In this document: positions 36,237 through 45,081 of the stretch, piece by piece
Layout of the letters: each line of letters starts with the position of its first letter
Position numbering within the stretch: the stretch's first letter is position 1
NCBI RefSeq assembly: GCF_007786475.1
Contig: NZ_VNJJ01000004.1
Coordinates: forward strand, 251,058-315,057
Direction: 5' to 3'
Length of the DNA stretch: 64,000 nucleotides
From: Cohnella terricola
GTDB lineage: Bacteria > Bacillota > Bacilli > Paenibacillales > Paenibacillaceae
The notes under the pieces: model-generated
What the model saw: only the letters and a program-made list of their open reading frames with translations
Databases searched by the model: none
What the model was told of the DNA's origin: nothing
Program-made: the position numbers and the translations under genes

Positions 36237-37304
36237 TTATTCCTTAAAGGGGGCTTCCTCTTTCTCTTGGGCGCCTTCCGCTTGATCTTCCCGCTGCATC
36301 CAATGATCCACTAGCTTATCCAAACGGCGGAGCCGTTCTTCGTAATTATAAACCGCTGCAGTCATGACCAGCATACGGGATCTAGCGACTTTATCCTCTT
36401 CCAACTGCTTGTCGATCATCTCCGATAGCAGCATGGACGCCTCGGGAGGCGGGGCGGCGGTGCAAACGCCAGCCTTCATTTTGCCATCCCATTTCCACAT
36501 AAGCTGCTCGTGATAGCCGCATAGCACTTCGATCTCCCTATCGATCAGCCGATTCCAAGACTTAGGCGTGGAGACGGCCCAATACTGCTCTTCCACGGCT
36601 TCGATCAGCGCATACCCTCGTTCGAGCGCGGTCAGCATCTCCTTATATACGACGAGCAACCGCCCTCGCTTGAGCTTGTCATTTCTCCTCCATACCCGCT
36701 CTTCGGCGAACATTTTGTAGAAGTCCTCCAACTTGCGGATTTTCGCGCGAAGCTCTTCCTGCTCCTTCCGGTAGACGCTCTCTTTCAGTTCGTTCGAGAT
36801 GACAGTCCTGAGCAGGCGGGAAAGCAGCGACTGCGCTTCTTCCACCCGTTGCATAAACCGGGTGCGATGACGCGGAGGAGCGACGATCACGTTAACGGCG
36901 AACGCGGATGCCATCCCCGTCAGAATCGCCGCCAGTCGGTCCCAAGCGACCATCCAGCCTTGACCCTGGGCCTCCATGATCACGACGACCGTGACGAGCG
37001 TCAGCGCAATCGTGTCTTCGGTTTTTAGCCGAATGCACAGCAATATTACTCCGACGCACACTAGACCGACTAGAATCGGCGTGTTCCCGATCAACGTTAC
37101 GGCCGCAATAGCAATGCTCGCGCCAAGCACGTTGCTCTGCAATTGCTCGAGCACCTGCATCCAGGAGCGATAGATCGAAGGCTGAATCGTGAAGATCGCG
37201 GCGATCGCCGCGATCAGCGGAGAACCCAGACCGACGAGTTGTCCGACCCATAGCGCGATGGCGACGGCAAGTCCGGTCTTCAGCACTCGGGCTCCGATCG
37301 TCAT
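36237..37304 (-). CDS. Aromatic acid exporter-like (FUSC/ArAE) membrane protein
   Basis: 355 residues. The N-terminal half has four to five membrane helices with the ArAE_1 pattern (GLAVAIALWVGQLVGLGSPLIAAIAAIFTIQPS). The cytoplasmic C-terminal half is helical and charged (about 150-355). Substrates of Gram-positive members are unknown. The ATG overlaps the alkC stop (ATGA), with GGAGGAG upstream, so the two genes are coupled although their functions look unrelated. Confidence 0.83.
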   Translation of the reverse strand: MTIGARVLKTGLAVAIALWVGQLVGLGSPLIAAIAAIFTIQPSIYRSWMQVLEQLQSNVLGASIAIAAVTLIGNTPILVGLVCVGVILLCIRLKTEDTIALTLVTVVVIMEAQGQGWMVAWDRLAAILTGMASAFAVNVIVAPPRHRTRFMQRVEEAQSLLSRLLRTVISNELKESVYRKEQEELRAKIRKLEDFYKMFAEERVWRRNDKLKRGRLLVVYKEMLTALERGYALIEAVEEQYWAVSTPKSWNRLIDREIEVLCGYHEQLMWKWDGKMKAGVCTAAPPPEASMLLSEMIDKQLEEDKVARSRMLVMTAAVYNYEERLRRLDKLVDHWMQREDQAEGAQEKEEAPFKE

Positions 37305-38434
37305 GCTCCCGCTCCTCCTTCCGCCTTATCCTTGTCAGCCCCCGGGATCATGGCGATCAACTCGACATCGGAACTCACCATCTCCTGCCCGTTTACAACA
37401 AGAGCCATTCGATGAGTTCCCGGGTAATGCTTCCGGGTGGACAGATCCGCGAAGGAGAAGCTTCGCCCGCCTTGAACGGAGCCGTTCCCGGGGACGATTT
37501 TCTCGGTCAGCTTAAATAGCTTACGGTACATTTTCCCGGTAGAACGAGGGAATGACACGGCAAGCTCGATCCTCAGTTTCGTTTCCGCTCCTTCCGGAAC
37601 CCGAAGCCCGTAACGGAATTCGACCGCTTCGCCTATCGCGATCTTCGCGGGCTCGACCGTCCATTCCGTCACTACGACGCCCGGCTGCGGAACGATTCCG
37701 AAAAGCGCCATAACCTCCGGGTCGGCAGCTTTCAGCAGACCTCTGCAGGCATGACGAATCACCCAATCGGTATCGTCTCCGATGCCTTTCCACGCCTGTG
37801 CGATCTTCAGCACCGTCTCCGGATGGTCCTTCGATATGTCGTTCAGATTGTTTGCTACGCTGCGCCTAACGTACTCGGACGAATCGGATTTCAACCGTTC
37901 CAGAATCGGCAAGACGGGAGACGGATCTCGTTTAAACGCCGGAAGCGCTATGGCCCACGGAAGGCGTGGGCGGCAGCCTTCGCTGGCCAACCTGCGGACG
38001 TGCTCGTCGGAACTTTCGCTCCATTCCAGCATCTGCGCCATCATGCGGGTTGAATTCTTGATGATGAACGGACGTACGGCAAACTCCGAACTCGACAGCT
38101 TCGTGAATTTCTCCAATGCCGCAATGGACCTTTCCCAGTACTCCAATCCGTACCTTTCGACGAAATCGGGAAAGAACAAATAAGGAAAACCCCGGCATTC
38201 GTCCGCGATCTCCTCCAGCACGTCGAGCGCGCTCGGATAATCGGCCGGAAGTGTTGCGCCCAGACTCTCGGTTATTCGGCGCATTCGCGCTTTTAATTCC
38301 AACTCTTCCCAGCCCTCGCCGAGCGTAAGACGGATGAACGCCTCCCCATCGAACGCCGCGAATGCTTGTTTGACTCTATTGGAAAATCCTCTTATAAATG
38401 GCTCGTTATACATCAACTTGAGCGGTTCCGGCAT
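37301..38434 (-). CDS. alkC: AlkC-type 3-methyladenine DNA glycosylase with Ig-like tail
   Basis: 377 residues. HEAT-like repeats of the AlkC/AlkD superfamily fill about residues 1-250 (RITESLGATLPADYPSALDVL, VRRLASEGCRPRLPWAIALP, VRRSVANNLNDISKDHPETV). A beta-rich Ig-like domain (about 260-370) is the type of C-terminal domain known from some AlkC proteins. These enzymes excise alkylated bases such as 3mA. TAGGAGG precedes the ATG. No Ada or AlkA gene is near. The symbol is by family; the glycosylase activity is inferred. Confidence 0.82.
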   Translation of the reverse strand: MPEPLKLMYNEPFIRGFSNRVKQAFAAFDGEAFIRLTLGEGWEELELKARMRRITESLGATLPADYPSALDVLEEIADECRGFPYLFFPDFVERYGLEYWERSIAALEKFTKLSSSEFAVRPFIIKNSTRMMAQMLEWSESSDEHVRRLASEGCRPRLPWAIALPAFKRDPSPVLPILERLKSDSSEYVRRSVANNLNDISKDHPETVLKIAQAWKGIGDDTDWVIRHACRGLLKAADPEVMALFGIVPQPGVVVTEWTVEPAKIAIGEAVEFRYGLRVPEGAETKLRIELAVSFPRSTGKMYRKLFKLTEKIVPGNGSVQGGRSFSFADLSTRKHYPGTHRMALVVNGQEMVSSDVELIAMIPGADKDKAEGGAGA

Positions 38435-38549
38435 ACTCTATTCCTCCTAAGCTAATCCATTATAGCACGCGGGGGCTTCCCATTCGACAGCCCCTCATCT
38501 ATATACGTCGCTCAGGAGAAACTCCGGTGAGAGTCGCCATACAGGCAGG

Positions 38550-40313
38550 TCAACTCGACTTCTTGATCTCGGCTTCCGGATAGCGGAAGGGCAGCATGAT
38601 CTCGAATAGCGTTCCTTTTCCGAGTTCGCTCTTCACGTTGATTTTCCCTTGGTGGTTATCGACGATTTTGTAGCTCACCATCAGACCGAGTCCCGTTCCT
38701 TTTTCCTTCGTCGTATAGAACGGCTGACCCATCTTGGCAAGCTGGTCTTCGTCGATGCCCGGCCCTTCGTCGCGAATGCGAACGTACACGCCATCATGCT
38801 CGCGCGACAGCTTGATTCCGATCGTTCCTCCGTCGCTCATCGCCTCGATGGCGTTTTTGATCACGTTGATAAATACTTGCTTCACTTGATTCTCGACACC
38901 GTATATCCACAGGGGATCCGTGCCGTACTCCGCTTCGATCCCGATATTGTGGAGAATCGCTTGCGTTTCCAGCAACGTTACGGTATCCCTCATCATTACC
39001 CTCAGATCATGATAAGTAAGCTCGTATACTTGCGGCTTCGATAACATCAGCAGCTCGCTGACGATATCTTCGATCCGGTCAAGCTCCGCGTTCATGATGT
39101 CGTAGTAGCTATTGTTGTTTTTTCTGCCGGAAACGATCAATTGCAGGAAACCTTTAAGCGACGTCAACGGATTGCGGATTTCATGGGCGATTCCCGCTGC
39201 AAGCTGGCCCGCTACGTATAGCTTTTCCGAGTTAATGAGCAGTTCCTCGTTTTTCTTCCGTTCCGAAATATCGCGAATGATCATCTGTATCGCCGGTTCG
39301 TTGTCAAGCGTCGTCATCGTTTCCACGATCTCGGTATGAATGACTTTTCCGTTTAACGTAAACCATTCCTGTTCGATTGGTTTGCCGCTGCCCGCGAATA
39401 CCAGATTGTGCAGCCTCTCCCGAATCGCGTTATGGTCTTTGGCCGGCAGGAAAGAAAAGATCGACTTGCCGAGCAAGTCTCCCGCAGCTTGCGCTTCGAA
39501 CATACGCTGACCGGCAGCGTTGACGAATCCCCAACGGTCGCCCTTTAAGATCGCGATCGTATCCAGCGAATTCTCGACCAGCAGTTTGTAGCGCTCGTCC
39601 ATTTGATTCAACCGCTTGTCGATATACCAGGTCATCAGCGTAGAAACAAGGATAAGAAGCGCGCCGAAACCAAGGCTTAGGGCCAGCAGGTTAATATCCT
39701 GCGATAGCTTGTCCGATGTTACGTATATCGCGTTGGCATATTCGACTTGAACCGCTTCGTTCCCTAACAATTGCACGGCAACGACAAGAAATCCGAGACT
39801 CAAGCTGGCTAGCGCTTTCCTGAACTTGATGGAAGATTCAGACAGCATAAAAGAAAAGTGCGTTCCTACGAATAACATAAGCAAGGAAAGGGTCAGATTG
39901 ACCGGTTCCACGGACAGACGCTCGATCCTCGGCCCAAAGACGTTAAAATAGTTCATGATCGCGACGCCGAACGCCAGAATAGAACTCCCGAACAGCCGTC
40001 TGTGCTTAAGAATGCCCTGAAAGGTCAACATGATAAAAGCCATCAGCGAGAAAAAGATAATAAAAAGCAAGGCAATCGGCATTGTCCAAGTGAATATAAG
40101 AGTTTCATGATCCGCGAGCAGCGCTACGAAATGCTTCGCCCACAATCCCAATCCGAAGACGAACGCTCCCCCTGCCAGCCAGAATTGGCGAAAAGTCCCA
40201 TTGGATCTCTTGAGATTGCCAATAAAGTTGAACATGGTATAAGATGCGAGTATGCTAATTAACAGTGCCAGCAGCAAAAAGAATGGAGGCCATGAGGCTA
40301 CGGTACCGTTCAT
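38550..40313 (-). CDS. Sensor histidine kinase: multi-helix membrane domain, PAS, HisKA, HATPase
   Basis: 587 residues. The N-terminal seven to eight helices carry WAKHFVALLA and AIMNYFNVFG, which look like degraded MHYT repeats. A PAS domain follows (YKLLVENSLDTIAILK...MFEAQAAG), then HisKA with GIAHEIRNPLTSLKGFLQL, and HATPase with N box FINVIKNAIEAM, DEGPGID and KGTGLGLMVSYKIVDNH. This matches the KinB/KinC class that feeds the sporulation phosphorelay. ATG 40313 is preceded by GAGGG; ATG 40340 is less likely. No response regulator is adjacent, as expected for an orphan phosphorelay kinase. Confidence 0.87.
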   Translation of the reverse strand: MNGTVASWPPFFLLLALLISILASYTMFNFIGNLKRSNGTFRQFWLAGGAFVFGLGLWAKHFVALLADHETLIFTWTMPIALLFIIFFSLMAFIMLTFQGILKHRRLFGSSILAFGVAIMNYFNVFGPRIERLSVEPVNLTLSLLMLFVGTHFSFMLSESSIKFRKALASLSLGFLVVAVQLLGNEAVQVEYANAIYVTSDKLSQDINLLALSLGFGALLILVSTLMTWYIDKRLNQMDERYKLLVENSLDTIAILKGDRWGFVNAAGQRMFEAQAAGDLLGKSIFSFLPAKDHNAIRERLHNLVFAGSGKPIEQEWFTLNGKVIHTEIVETMTTLDNEPAIQMIIRDISERKKNEELLINSEKLYVAGQLAAGIAHEIRNPLTSLKGFLQLIVSGRKNNNSYYDIMNAELDRIEDIVSELLMLSKPQVYELTYHDLRVMMRDTVTLLETQAILHNIGIEAEYGTDPLWIYGVENQVKQVFINVIKNAIEAMSDGGTIGIKLSREHDGVYVRIRDEGPGIDEDQLAKMGQPFYTTKEKGTGLGLMVSYKIVDNHQGKINVKSELGKGTLFEIMLPFRYPEAEIKKSS

Positions 40314-40423
40314 TCGGTTATCCCTCGCAAAATACGACATGAATTTCGTTTGAAATATAGCATTCGACGAATGGCAGCAAATTCCTTTTCTGAATTAAAA
40401 TCTTAAGTTGGAGGATGATTTAC

Positions 40424-40912
40424 ATGTTCAAGTCATTTATCAATGAATTCAAAGCGTTCGCCATGCGCGGCAACGTCGTGGATCTGGCGGTCGGGGTCAT
40501 TATCGGGGCGGCATTCGGGAAGATCGTGACGTCTCTCGTCAACGACATCGTGATGCCTCCGATCGGGAAGCTGCTCGGGAACGTGGATTTCAAGGATTTA
40601 TTTATCCCTCTTGGGTCTACAACGGCCACAACGCTGGAAGAAGCCGCTAAGGGTAAAGTACCGGTAATCGCCTACGGGCAATTCATCAACATTCTTATCG
40701 ATTTCCTGCTCGTCGCCCTGTGCGTTTTCGTTCTCGTGAAGTTCATCAACAAACTTAGCCGCAAAAAAGAGCAGGAAGAGGCCGCTCCCGCTGCTCCGAC
40801 CACGCGCGAGTGCCCGTACTGCTTGTCCGAAATTCCGCTGGCCGCTTCCCGCTGCTCGCACTGCACTTCGGAAGTCGTTCCAATTGGACAAGGCTCCCCG
40901 GCGAACGGTTAA
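40424..40912 (+). CDS. mscL: Large-conductance mechanosensitive channel MscL with Cys4 tail
   Basis: 162 residues. The MscL core is complete: [40 protein letters not shown] and a second helix at about 85-108. After the usual charged C-terminal helix comes a zinc-ribbon-like Cys4 module, C130-x2-C133 and C144-x2-C147. Plain MscL ends near residue 136 in E. coli. GGAGG at 40410-40414 decides for ATG 40424. MscL releases solutes on osmotic downshock. The role of the metal-binding tail is not known. Confidence 0.93.
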   Translation: MFKSFINEFKAFAMRGNVVDLAVGVIIGAAFGKIVTSLVNDIVMPPIGKLLGNVDFKDLFIPLGSTTATTLEEAAKGKVPVIAYGQFINILIDFLLVALCVFVLVKFINKLSRKKEQEEAAPAAPTTRECPYCLSEIPLAASRCSHCTSEVVPIGQGSPANG

Positions 40913-40917
40913 GCGAC

Positions 40918-41556
40918 ATGGCTGAAATGTTCGACGTGTACGACGAAACAGGCAACCGGATCGGGATTGCGGAACGCAAAGAGGCCCATGCGAAAGGCCT
41001 GTGGCATCGTACCGTTCATTGTTGGCTCGTTCGCCGCGTGGAGTTGGAGGATGTTTCGAGCTCATCCGTATTGTTTCAAAAGCGTTCAGCGGACAAAGAT
41101 ACGAATCCCGGCCTCTTCGACATTACGGCCGCCGGCCATCTTCAAGCCGGCGAATCCCCGCAAGCGGTCGTTCGCGAGCTTGAGGAAGAGCTAGGGGTAA
41201 GCGTACATTTCGAGCAATTAAGCGAAATCGGGGTTTTCCGGGAAAGATTGACCGGAGAATCCGGAGGCATTTCTTATATCGACGCTGAGTTTAGTCATGT
41301 CTTCGGATTGGCCGTTTCGATGGATCCAATGGAATTCCGCCTTCAGGAGGAAGAAGTCGCCGGTTTGTACGAAGCGAATGCCGATGAACTGATCTCCCTC
41401 ATGGAGGGACGTCTAGAGCGAATCTTAGCCAGAGGAGCGGAGCTTCGGAATGGCAAACTGCAGGCGTCGGAAATCGAAATCGCCCGCAGCTCCTTTGTTG
41501 CCAGGGATTACGATTATTACGTTGCTGTGTTTAAGTTTTTACGCGATCTGACATAG
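40918..41556 (+). CDS. NUDIX hydrolase (IDI-like subgroup)
   Basis: 212 residues starting MAEMFDVYDETGNRIG. The NUDIX box GHLQAGESPQAVVRELEEEL is intact, with its catalytic Glu residues. The N-terminal WHRTVHCWLVRR pattern is that of the isopentenyl-diphosphate-isomerase-like NUDIX branch, mostly pyrophosphatases of unknown substrate. It starts 5 bp after mscL without a clear ribosome site, so coupling is likely. Its 3' end overlaps the convergent tyrosinase-like gene by 26 bp. Confidence 0.85.
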   Translation: MAEMFDVYDETGNRIGIAERKEAHAKGLWHRTVHCWLVRRVELEDVSSSSVLFQKRSADKDTNPGLFDITAAGHLQAGESPQAVVRELEEELGVSVHFEQLSEIGVFRERLTGESGGISYIDAEFSHVFGLAVSMDPMEFRLQEEEVAGLYEANADELISLMEGRLERILARGAELRNGKLQASEIEIARSSFVARDYDYYVAVFKFLRDLT

Positions 41557-42379
41557 AGCCGGACGGGGCGCCGCAGGGTTGCAATTGAACGGATTGCCAA
41601 CGGATTCGTCCATTCTTGACCTTCCCTTCCACCCAGCCTCCCTGCTGCGGCTGTTGGAACAGCACTTCGAGCTTGCCGTCGCCGTCCGCATCCCAGATGC
41701 GGAATCGGCGGCCGTCGTTCACCGCGCCAAACCCCCTGCTGTCCCCTACGGCGGTCCATTCCACCCTCGTTTCCACCTGCTTCAGCGCGGCATCCCGGAT
41801 TTGACGCAATTTTCCCAGCCACCAATCCCCGAGCAGTGAGTTATATAACAAAATTTCGTCCCCTTCGCCTTCGAAAGAGCCATACCAATATCCGCCTTCC
41901 GCGCGAAAACTGCCCAAGCCTTCCCAATTTCTGTACCATCGGTCAATCATGCCATGAATGTTGTAGAAGACGGTGTCATGAGGAGCGACGTCGAAGTCGT
42001 TAATGTCCGGGTCGGAGAACGATCTGGCTGCCTCTTGATGAATGCAACCGTGAATGCTAGAAGATTCGATAAACCGTCCCAACTCATCCGCGGACGCGAA
42101 CGACTCAGGCTGGAACAAAATTCGCGCTTCCGCCGCTTGATCGAAGCAGGGCGCTCTGCGGATATCCTCCGGAACGGACGCCCACGGCTCCACCAGACTC
42201 GGATCCATGCCTTTCTTGTTGTACCAAGCTAAAGCTTTCGCGATAAAGTTGCGATGAAATTGCAGAAAATCTAGTCCGTATCCGGGCATCGGGTCTTGGA
42301 TGTCGACTCTGTGACGAGCATGGTGCCAGTTCTTATGCTCATCAAGCAATTTTTTTGGGAAATTCGCAATCAGCGACAT
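41531..42379 (-). CDS. Divergent tyrosinase-like (type 3 copper) protein
   Basis: 282 residues, no signal peptide. A CuA-like part has His15, His19, His20, His23 and then GYGLDFLQFHRNFI with His42. A CuB-like part has His110-x3-His114 (SIHGCIHQEA) and DVAPHDTVFYNIHGMIDRWYRNW with His134 and His142. The latter matches the tyrosinase/hemocyanin CuB helix pattern. The C-terminus ends with WDADGDGKLEVLF, FG-GAP like. CuA spacing is unusual, so activity is uncertain. The gene is single, behind a weak purine-rich site. Confidence 0.62.
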   Translation of the reverse strand: MSLIANFPKKLLDEHKNWHHARHRVDIQDPMPGYGLDFLQFHRNFIAKALAWYNKKGMDPSLVEPWASVPEDIRRAPCFDQAAEARILFQPESFASADELGRFIESSSIHGCIHQEAARSFSDPDINDFDVAPHDTVFYNIHGMIDRWYRNWEGLGSFRAEGGYWYGSFEGEGDEILLYNSLLGDWWLGKLRQIRDAALKQVETRVEWTAVGDSRGFGAVNDGRRFRIWDADGDGKLEVLFQQPQQGGWVEGKVKNGRIRWQSVQLQPCGAPSGSMSDRVKT

Positions 42380-42540
42380 AGGGACAGTTCCCCCTCTTCG
42401 TTTGCCGTTAGCGCAGTTGCCGGCAGGATGATTGCCTATAGAATATGCAAACGCCTAGAGAAGTGGAACAGATTTCCAACTTTTCGGTAAGGGGGAACGT
42501 CTATCTATTGTCATTATTTTGATTAAGGGGACTGGGTGTA

Positions 42541-43080
42541 ATGTATAAAAGGGTTGCTACGCTTATTATTTTGATCGTTGGTATGTTCGTCTTCTTTCTC
42601 GGGGGATACGCGGGGAATGATCCGGATGCTAAAGCTGCGGCGGCGCAATCAAACGGCCATCTTGCTCCCGTCTATTCTGACAAGCCGATTGTCCTCTACT
42701 TTCTTTCCGATGAGATTTTGAAACGGCCGCGGACGAAAATTCCCAATTATCGGAACGGGGAAATTCAATTTAGGGAAGATTCCGTATTTCAGAGTTTTAA
42801 CGAGGGTCATCACCCTTGGATGGCCAACGGGATCGATGTCGTAACTGCAAGCAGCGTGAACTTGACCGGCGAAAACGACCCTTTCGGCGGTGCGGATTAT
42901 CTCTACCGGGGCAAAATGATCCGAACGAAATCCGGCATCGTCGTTCGACAGATTACAAACGTGAACATCGAGATGACGGTGCCGGGCATCGGAAAATATA
43001 AGTTCTATTTGGCTTCGCCCAAGGGCACTTCCGTGTTGTTTATTCGCAAAATCATGCTGTATCCGGAACTCAGGGATTAA
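42541..43080 (+). CDS. Secreted or membrane-anchored protein of unknown function
   Basis: 179 residues. It has an N-terminal hydrophobic segment (KRVATLIILIVGMFVFFLGGY) and an extracytoplasmic domain with WMANGIDVVTASSVNLTG and SPKGTSVLFIRKIML. AAGGGG lies 13-17 bases before the ATG. No family recognised. The 3' end overlaps the end of the convergent glucosaminidase gene by 4 bp; no shared function is suggested by this. Confidence 0.65.
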   Translation: MYKRVATLIILIVGMFVFFLGGYAGNDPDAKAAAAQSNGHLAPVYSDKPIVLYFLSDEILKRPRTKIPNYRNGEIQFREDSVFQSFNEGHHPWMANGIDVVTASSVNLTGENDPFGGADYLYRGKMIRTKSGIVVRQITNVNIEMTVPGIGKYKFYLASPKGTSVLFIRKIMLYPELRD

Positions 43081-43868
43081 CCGGCGCTTGTTGTCTTGAT
43101 CTCCACCGTGTTGCCCTCTTTGTTCCAAGACACTTTAGCCGCCGGATGGACCGCCGCGAGATCGCGGATCGACACGTACCCTTTGTCGCCAAACACTTGA
43201 GTCTGCAGCGGTTTGCCGTTCACGATCACCGTTTTATTTTCCCAGCCGATCGTAAGCTGCAGCGCCTCGCCGACGACCCTCGCCGGGACCCACGTCAGGT
43301 TGCCGATAATTCGGCCGTCCGCCAGCCGAACGCCGTTCAAATTGACGGCGATGAGGAGCGGCTTATCCGCGACCGGCGGGGCTGGATCTGGAGCTGCGGC
43401 TTGCACATCGTACTTGGTTAAACCGTAAGTCTGTATGAGCGCAATGATCTTACTTCCATATTGCGGGTCCGTCGCGTATCCGCATAGACGCAGCGCTTCG
43501 GCTTGAATGTTTGGCGTGGCCGCCGTCCTAACGCGCTCGTAGCGGGGGAGTTGGAGCAGAATATCCTGATCTTTATAAAATTCGTAGATGCTGTCGTAGG
43601 CGCGGAACAGAGCCGTTGTATCCGTTCTGACGCCGTTCTCCACCTCCCACGTTCCTTTCCGCACCCACTGTCCGCGCCAGTACGCATTCGGCTTTCCATT
43701 CCCGACCTTAATACCGCCAAGGTTGTTCCACGGATGAATGACTCCGCCGGTTTCCAAGAGGTTCTGCCCCAGTCTTACGGACGGGAACAGAGGGGAGCCC
43801 TCCTTCCTAGCCCGAATCGCCATCGGCGCCAGCGTGGCGATAAATTCCTGCCTGCCGAGTTGGGCCAT
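43077..43868 (-). CDS. Phage-type glucosaminidase endolysin with stalk domain
   Basis: 263 residues without a signal peptide. The N-terminal GH73 glucosaminidase part is MAQLGRQEFIATLAPMAIRA, then LGQNLLETGGVIHPWNNLGGIKVG, with the catalytic Glu in LETG. A proline-rich linker (PDPAPPVADKP) leads to a copper-amine-oxidase-N-like domain (ADGRIIGNLTWVPARVVGEAL). Lack of a signal fits release by the holin encoded next to it. The start is ATG 43868, nine bases from GGGAGG; it overlaps the holin-like gene by 62 bp. It is the last gene of the lysis cassette. Confidence 0.82.
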   Translation of the reverse strand: MAQLGRQEFIATLAPMAIRARKEGSPLFPSVRLGQNLLETGGVIHPWNNLGGIKVGNGKPNAYWRGQWVRKGTWEVENGVRTDTTALFRAYDSIYEFYKDQDILLQLPRYERVRTAATPNIQAEALRLCGYATDPQYGSKIIALIQTYGLTKYDVQAAAPDPAPPVADKPLLIAVNLNGVRLADGRIIGNLTWVPARVVGEALQLTIGWENKTVIVNGKPLQTQVFGDKGYVSIRDLAAVHPAAKVSWNKEGNTVEIKTTSAG

Positions 43869-44112
43869 TCGGATCATCCTCCCTTTTTTTCGTAAAATGA
43901 TAGACACCCGATGCCGTCAGCCCGACGATAGAGATCGTCGTCAGCGTTTGTTGGATCTGGTGCGGGACAAGAACAAACACCGTCGCAATGAGCAGGCTGA
44001 CGAGATGGTAGTATCGGCTCGGAACACGGAACTCCTTGGCGATACCCACATATGCGGCCACGATTGGCGCGAGCAATGCGACCTGATCGGTCATCGAAAT
44101 CAGTTTGTCCAT
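43807..44112 (-). CDS. Holin-like small membrane protein
   Basis: 101 residues with two to three membrane helices (MTDQVALLAPIVAAYVGIAK, YYHLVSLLIATVFVLVP, ISIVGLTASGVYHFTKK) and a charged C-terminus, the general layout of class I/II holins such as XhlB. GGAGG precedes the ATG by eleven bases. It sits 7 bp after the xhlA-like gene and overlaps the endolysin, the usual order of Bacillus PBSX-type cassettes. The holin assignment rests on size, topology and place. Confidence 0.75.
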   Translation of the reverse strand: MDKLISMTDQVALLAPIVAAYVGIAKEFRVPSRYYHLVSLLIATVFVLVPHQIQQTLTTISIVGLTASGVYHFTKKREDDPNGPTRQAGIYRHAGADGDSG

Positions 44113-44119
44113 ATTTTAT

Positions 44120-44380
44120 TCATCCTCCTTTCAAATTGATCACGGTCGCAATCACGGCCGTGAGGATTGCCCCGACCAGTGTCCGCCACAGCCAGCGCTG
44201 GTTATCTGCAATCTCGTCTATGCGCAGATGTGCCGACCGAGTGGACTGCAGCGCTTCAAGCGCCGCGTCTCTCGCCGCCTCCGCCGTCTCGCGGACATCG
44301 GTCATCGCATCGATCTTCGTTTCCAACCTAACGACGCGCTCCCGAATCTCCGAGAGCACGCGCGCTTCTTCGCTGGACAT
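44120..44380 (-). CDS. xhlA: XhlA-family hemolysin-like lysis protein
   Basis: 86 residues: an amphipathic coiled coil (SEEARVLSEIRERVVRLETK, then DAMTDVRETAEAARDAALEAL) and a C-terminal membrane helix (WLWRTLVGAILTAVIATVINLKGG). That is the XhlA layout, which acts with XhlB and an amidase to lyse cells in PBSX. AGGAGGTG precedes ATG 44380. First gene of the lysis trio, 113 bp downstream of the sigma-like activator gene. Confidence 0.85.
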   Translation of the reverse strand: MSSEEARVLSEIRERVVRLETKIDAMTDVRETAEAARDAALEALQSTRSAHLRIDEIADNQRWLWRTLVGAILTAVIATVINLKGG

Positions 44381-44493
44381 GTTGCACCTCCTAAGAATTG
44401 TTTATTAAGTTTAATAAGCCATTTTGTCCAAGGCTGAGACCGTTAACAAAATTGTCCTCTCACCCCTAAGTGGCATCCGTACGACAAGCTTAT

Positions 44494-45063
44494 TCAGCAG
44501 ACGAGAATATGAACGTTGGCGATGTTGTTCTCGACTTTCCTTTGGGCACGAACCATGTAAGTGCCGACGCTCGATTTACTGATGTTCAGCATGGCGGCGA
44601 TCTCGGCGTAGGAGAACAGCTCGCCGTGGGCTAGCGCATAACAATTGCGTTCCCGTTCCGTCAGTCCGCGCAAGGCGGCTTCGAGGCGAAATCGGCCGGC
44701 TTCGGTTTCTTTGCCCGTTGGCGTCGATGCCTCCTCCCAATCGGAGACCATAGGCAGCTTGCCCGGGTCGGTAGGAATCTCGCGTTGGTAACCGGCGCGC
44801 CGTTCAATGCCTCTTCGGTTGCCGGGCCTTCTTCCGGTCTCAAGCCATTCGATGATATAGGAACAGCTTGATATCATATCGATGATTAGCCTCCGATCCT
44901 TATCGAGAGCAAGAATCGCATCCATCTCCTCCAGTGTTCGAACCGGCTCCATCTTGGCGATGCGCACGGACAGCTCGTCCGCCTTGAGCAGAAGCATCCT
45001 CCTTGTTTCCAAATAACTTTCCAGAGTTGCTGGTCCAAGTTCCGTCAATCGTATCGTTTTCAT
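44494..45063 (-). CDS. Sigma-70-like positive control factor (Xpf-like)
   Basis: 189 residues. A C-terminal region-4-type helix-turn-helix LTERERNCYALAHGELFSYA followed by EIAAMLNISKSSVGTYMVRAQRK is preceded by a helical N-terminal part without region 2. This is the make-up of PBSX Xpf and related phage late activators. It is transcribed from a promoter with an operator in its spacer (45202-45230) and probably turns on the xhlA-holin-lysin genes behind it. Activation of that gap is inferred, not seen. Confidence 0.8.
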   Translation of the reverse strand: MKTIRLTELGPATLESYLETRRMLLLKADELSVRIAKMEPVRTLEEMDAILALDKDRRLIIDMISSCSYIIEWLETGRRPGNRRGIERRAGYQREIPTDPGKLPMVSDWEEASTPTGKETEAGRFRLEAALRGLTERERNCYALAHGELFSYAEIAAMLNISKSSVGTYMVRAQRKVENNIANVHILVC

Positions 45064-45081
45064 AGAATCGCCCCTTTTATT

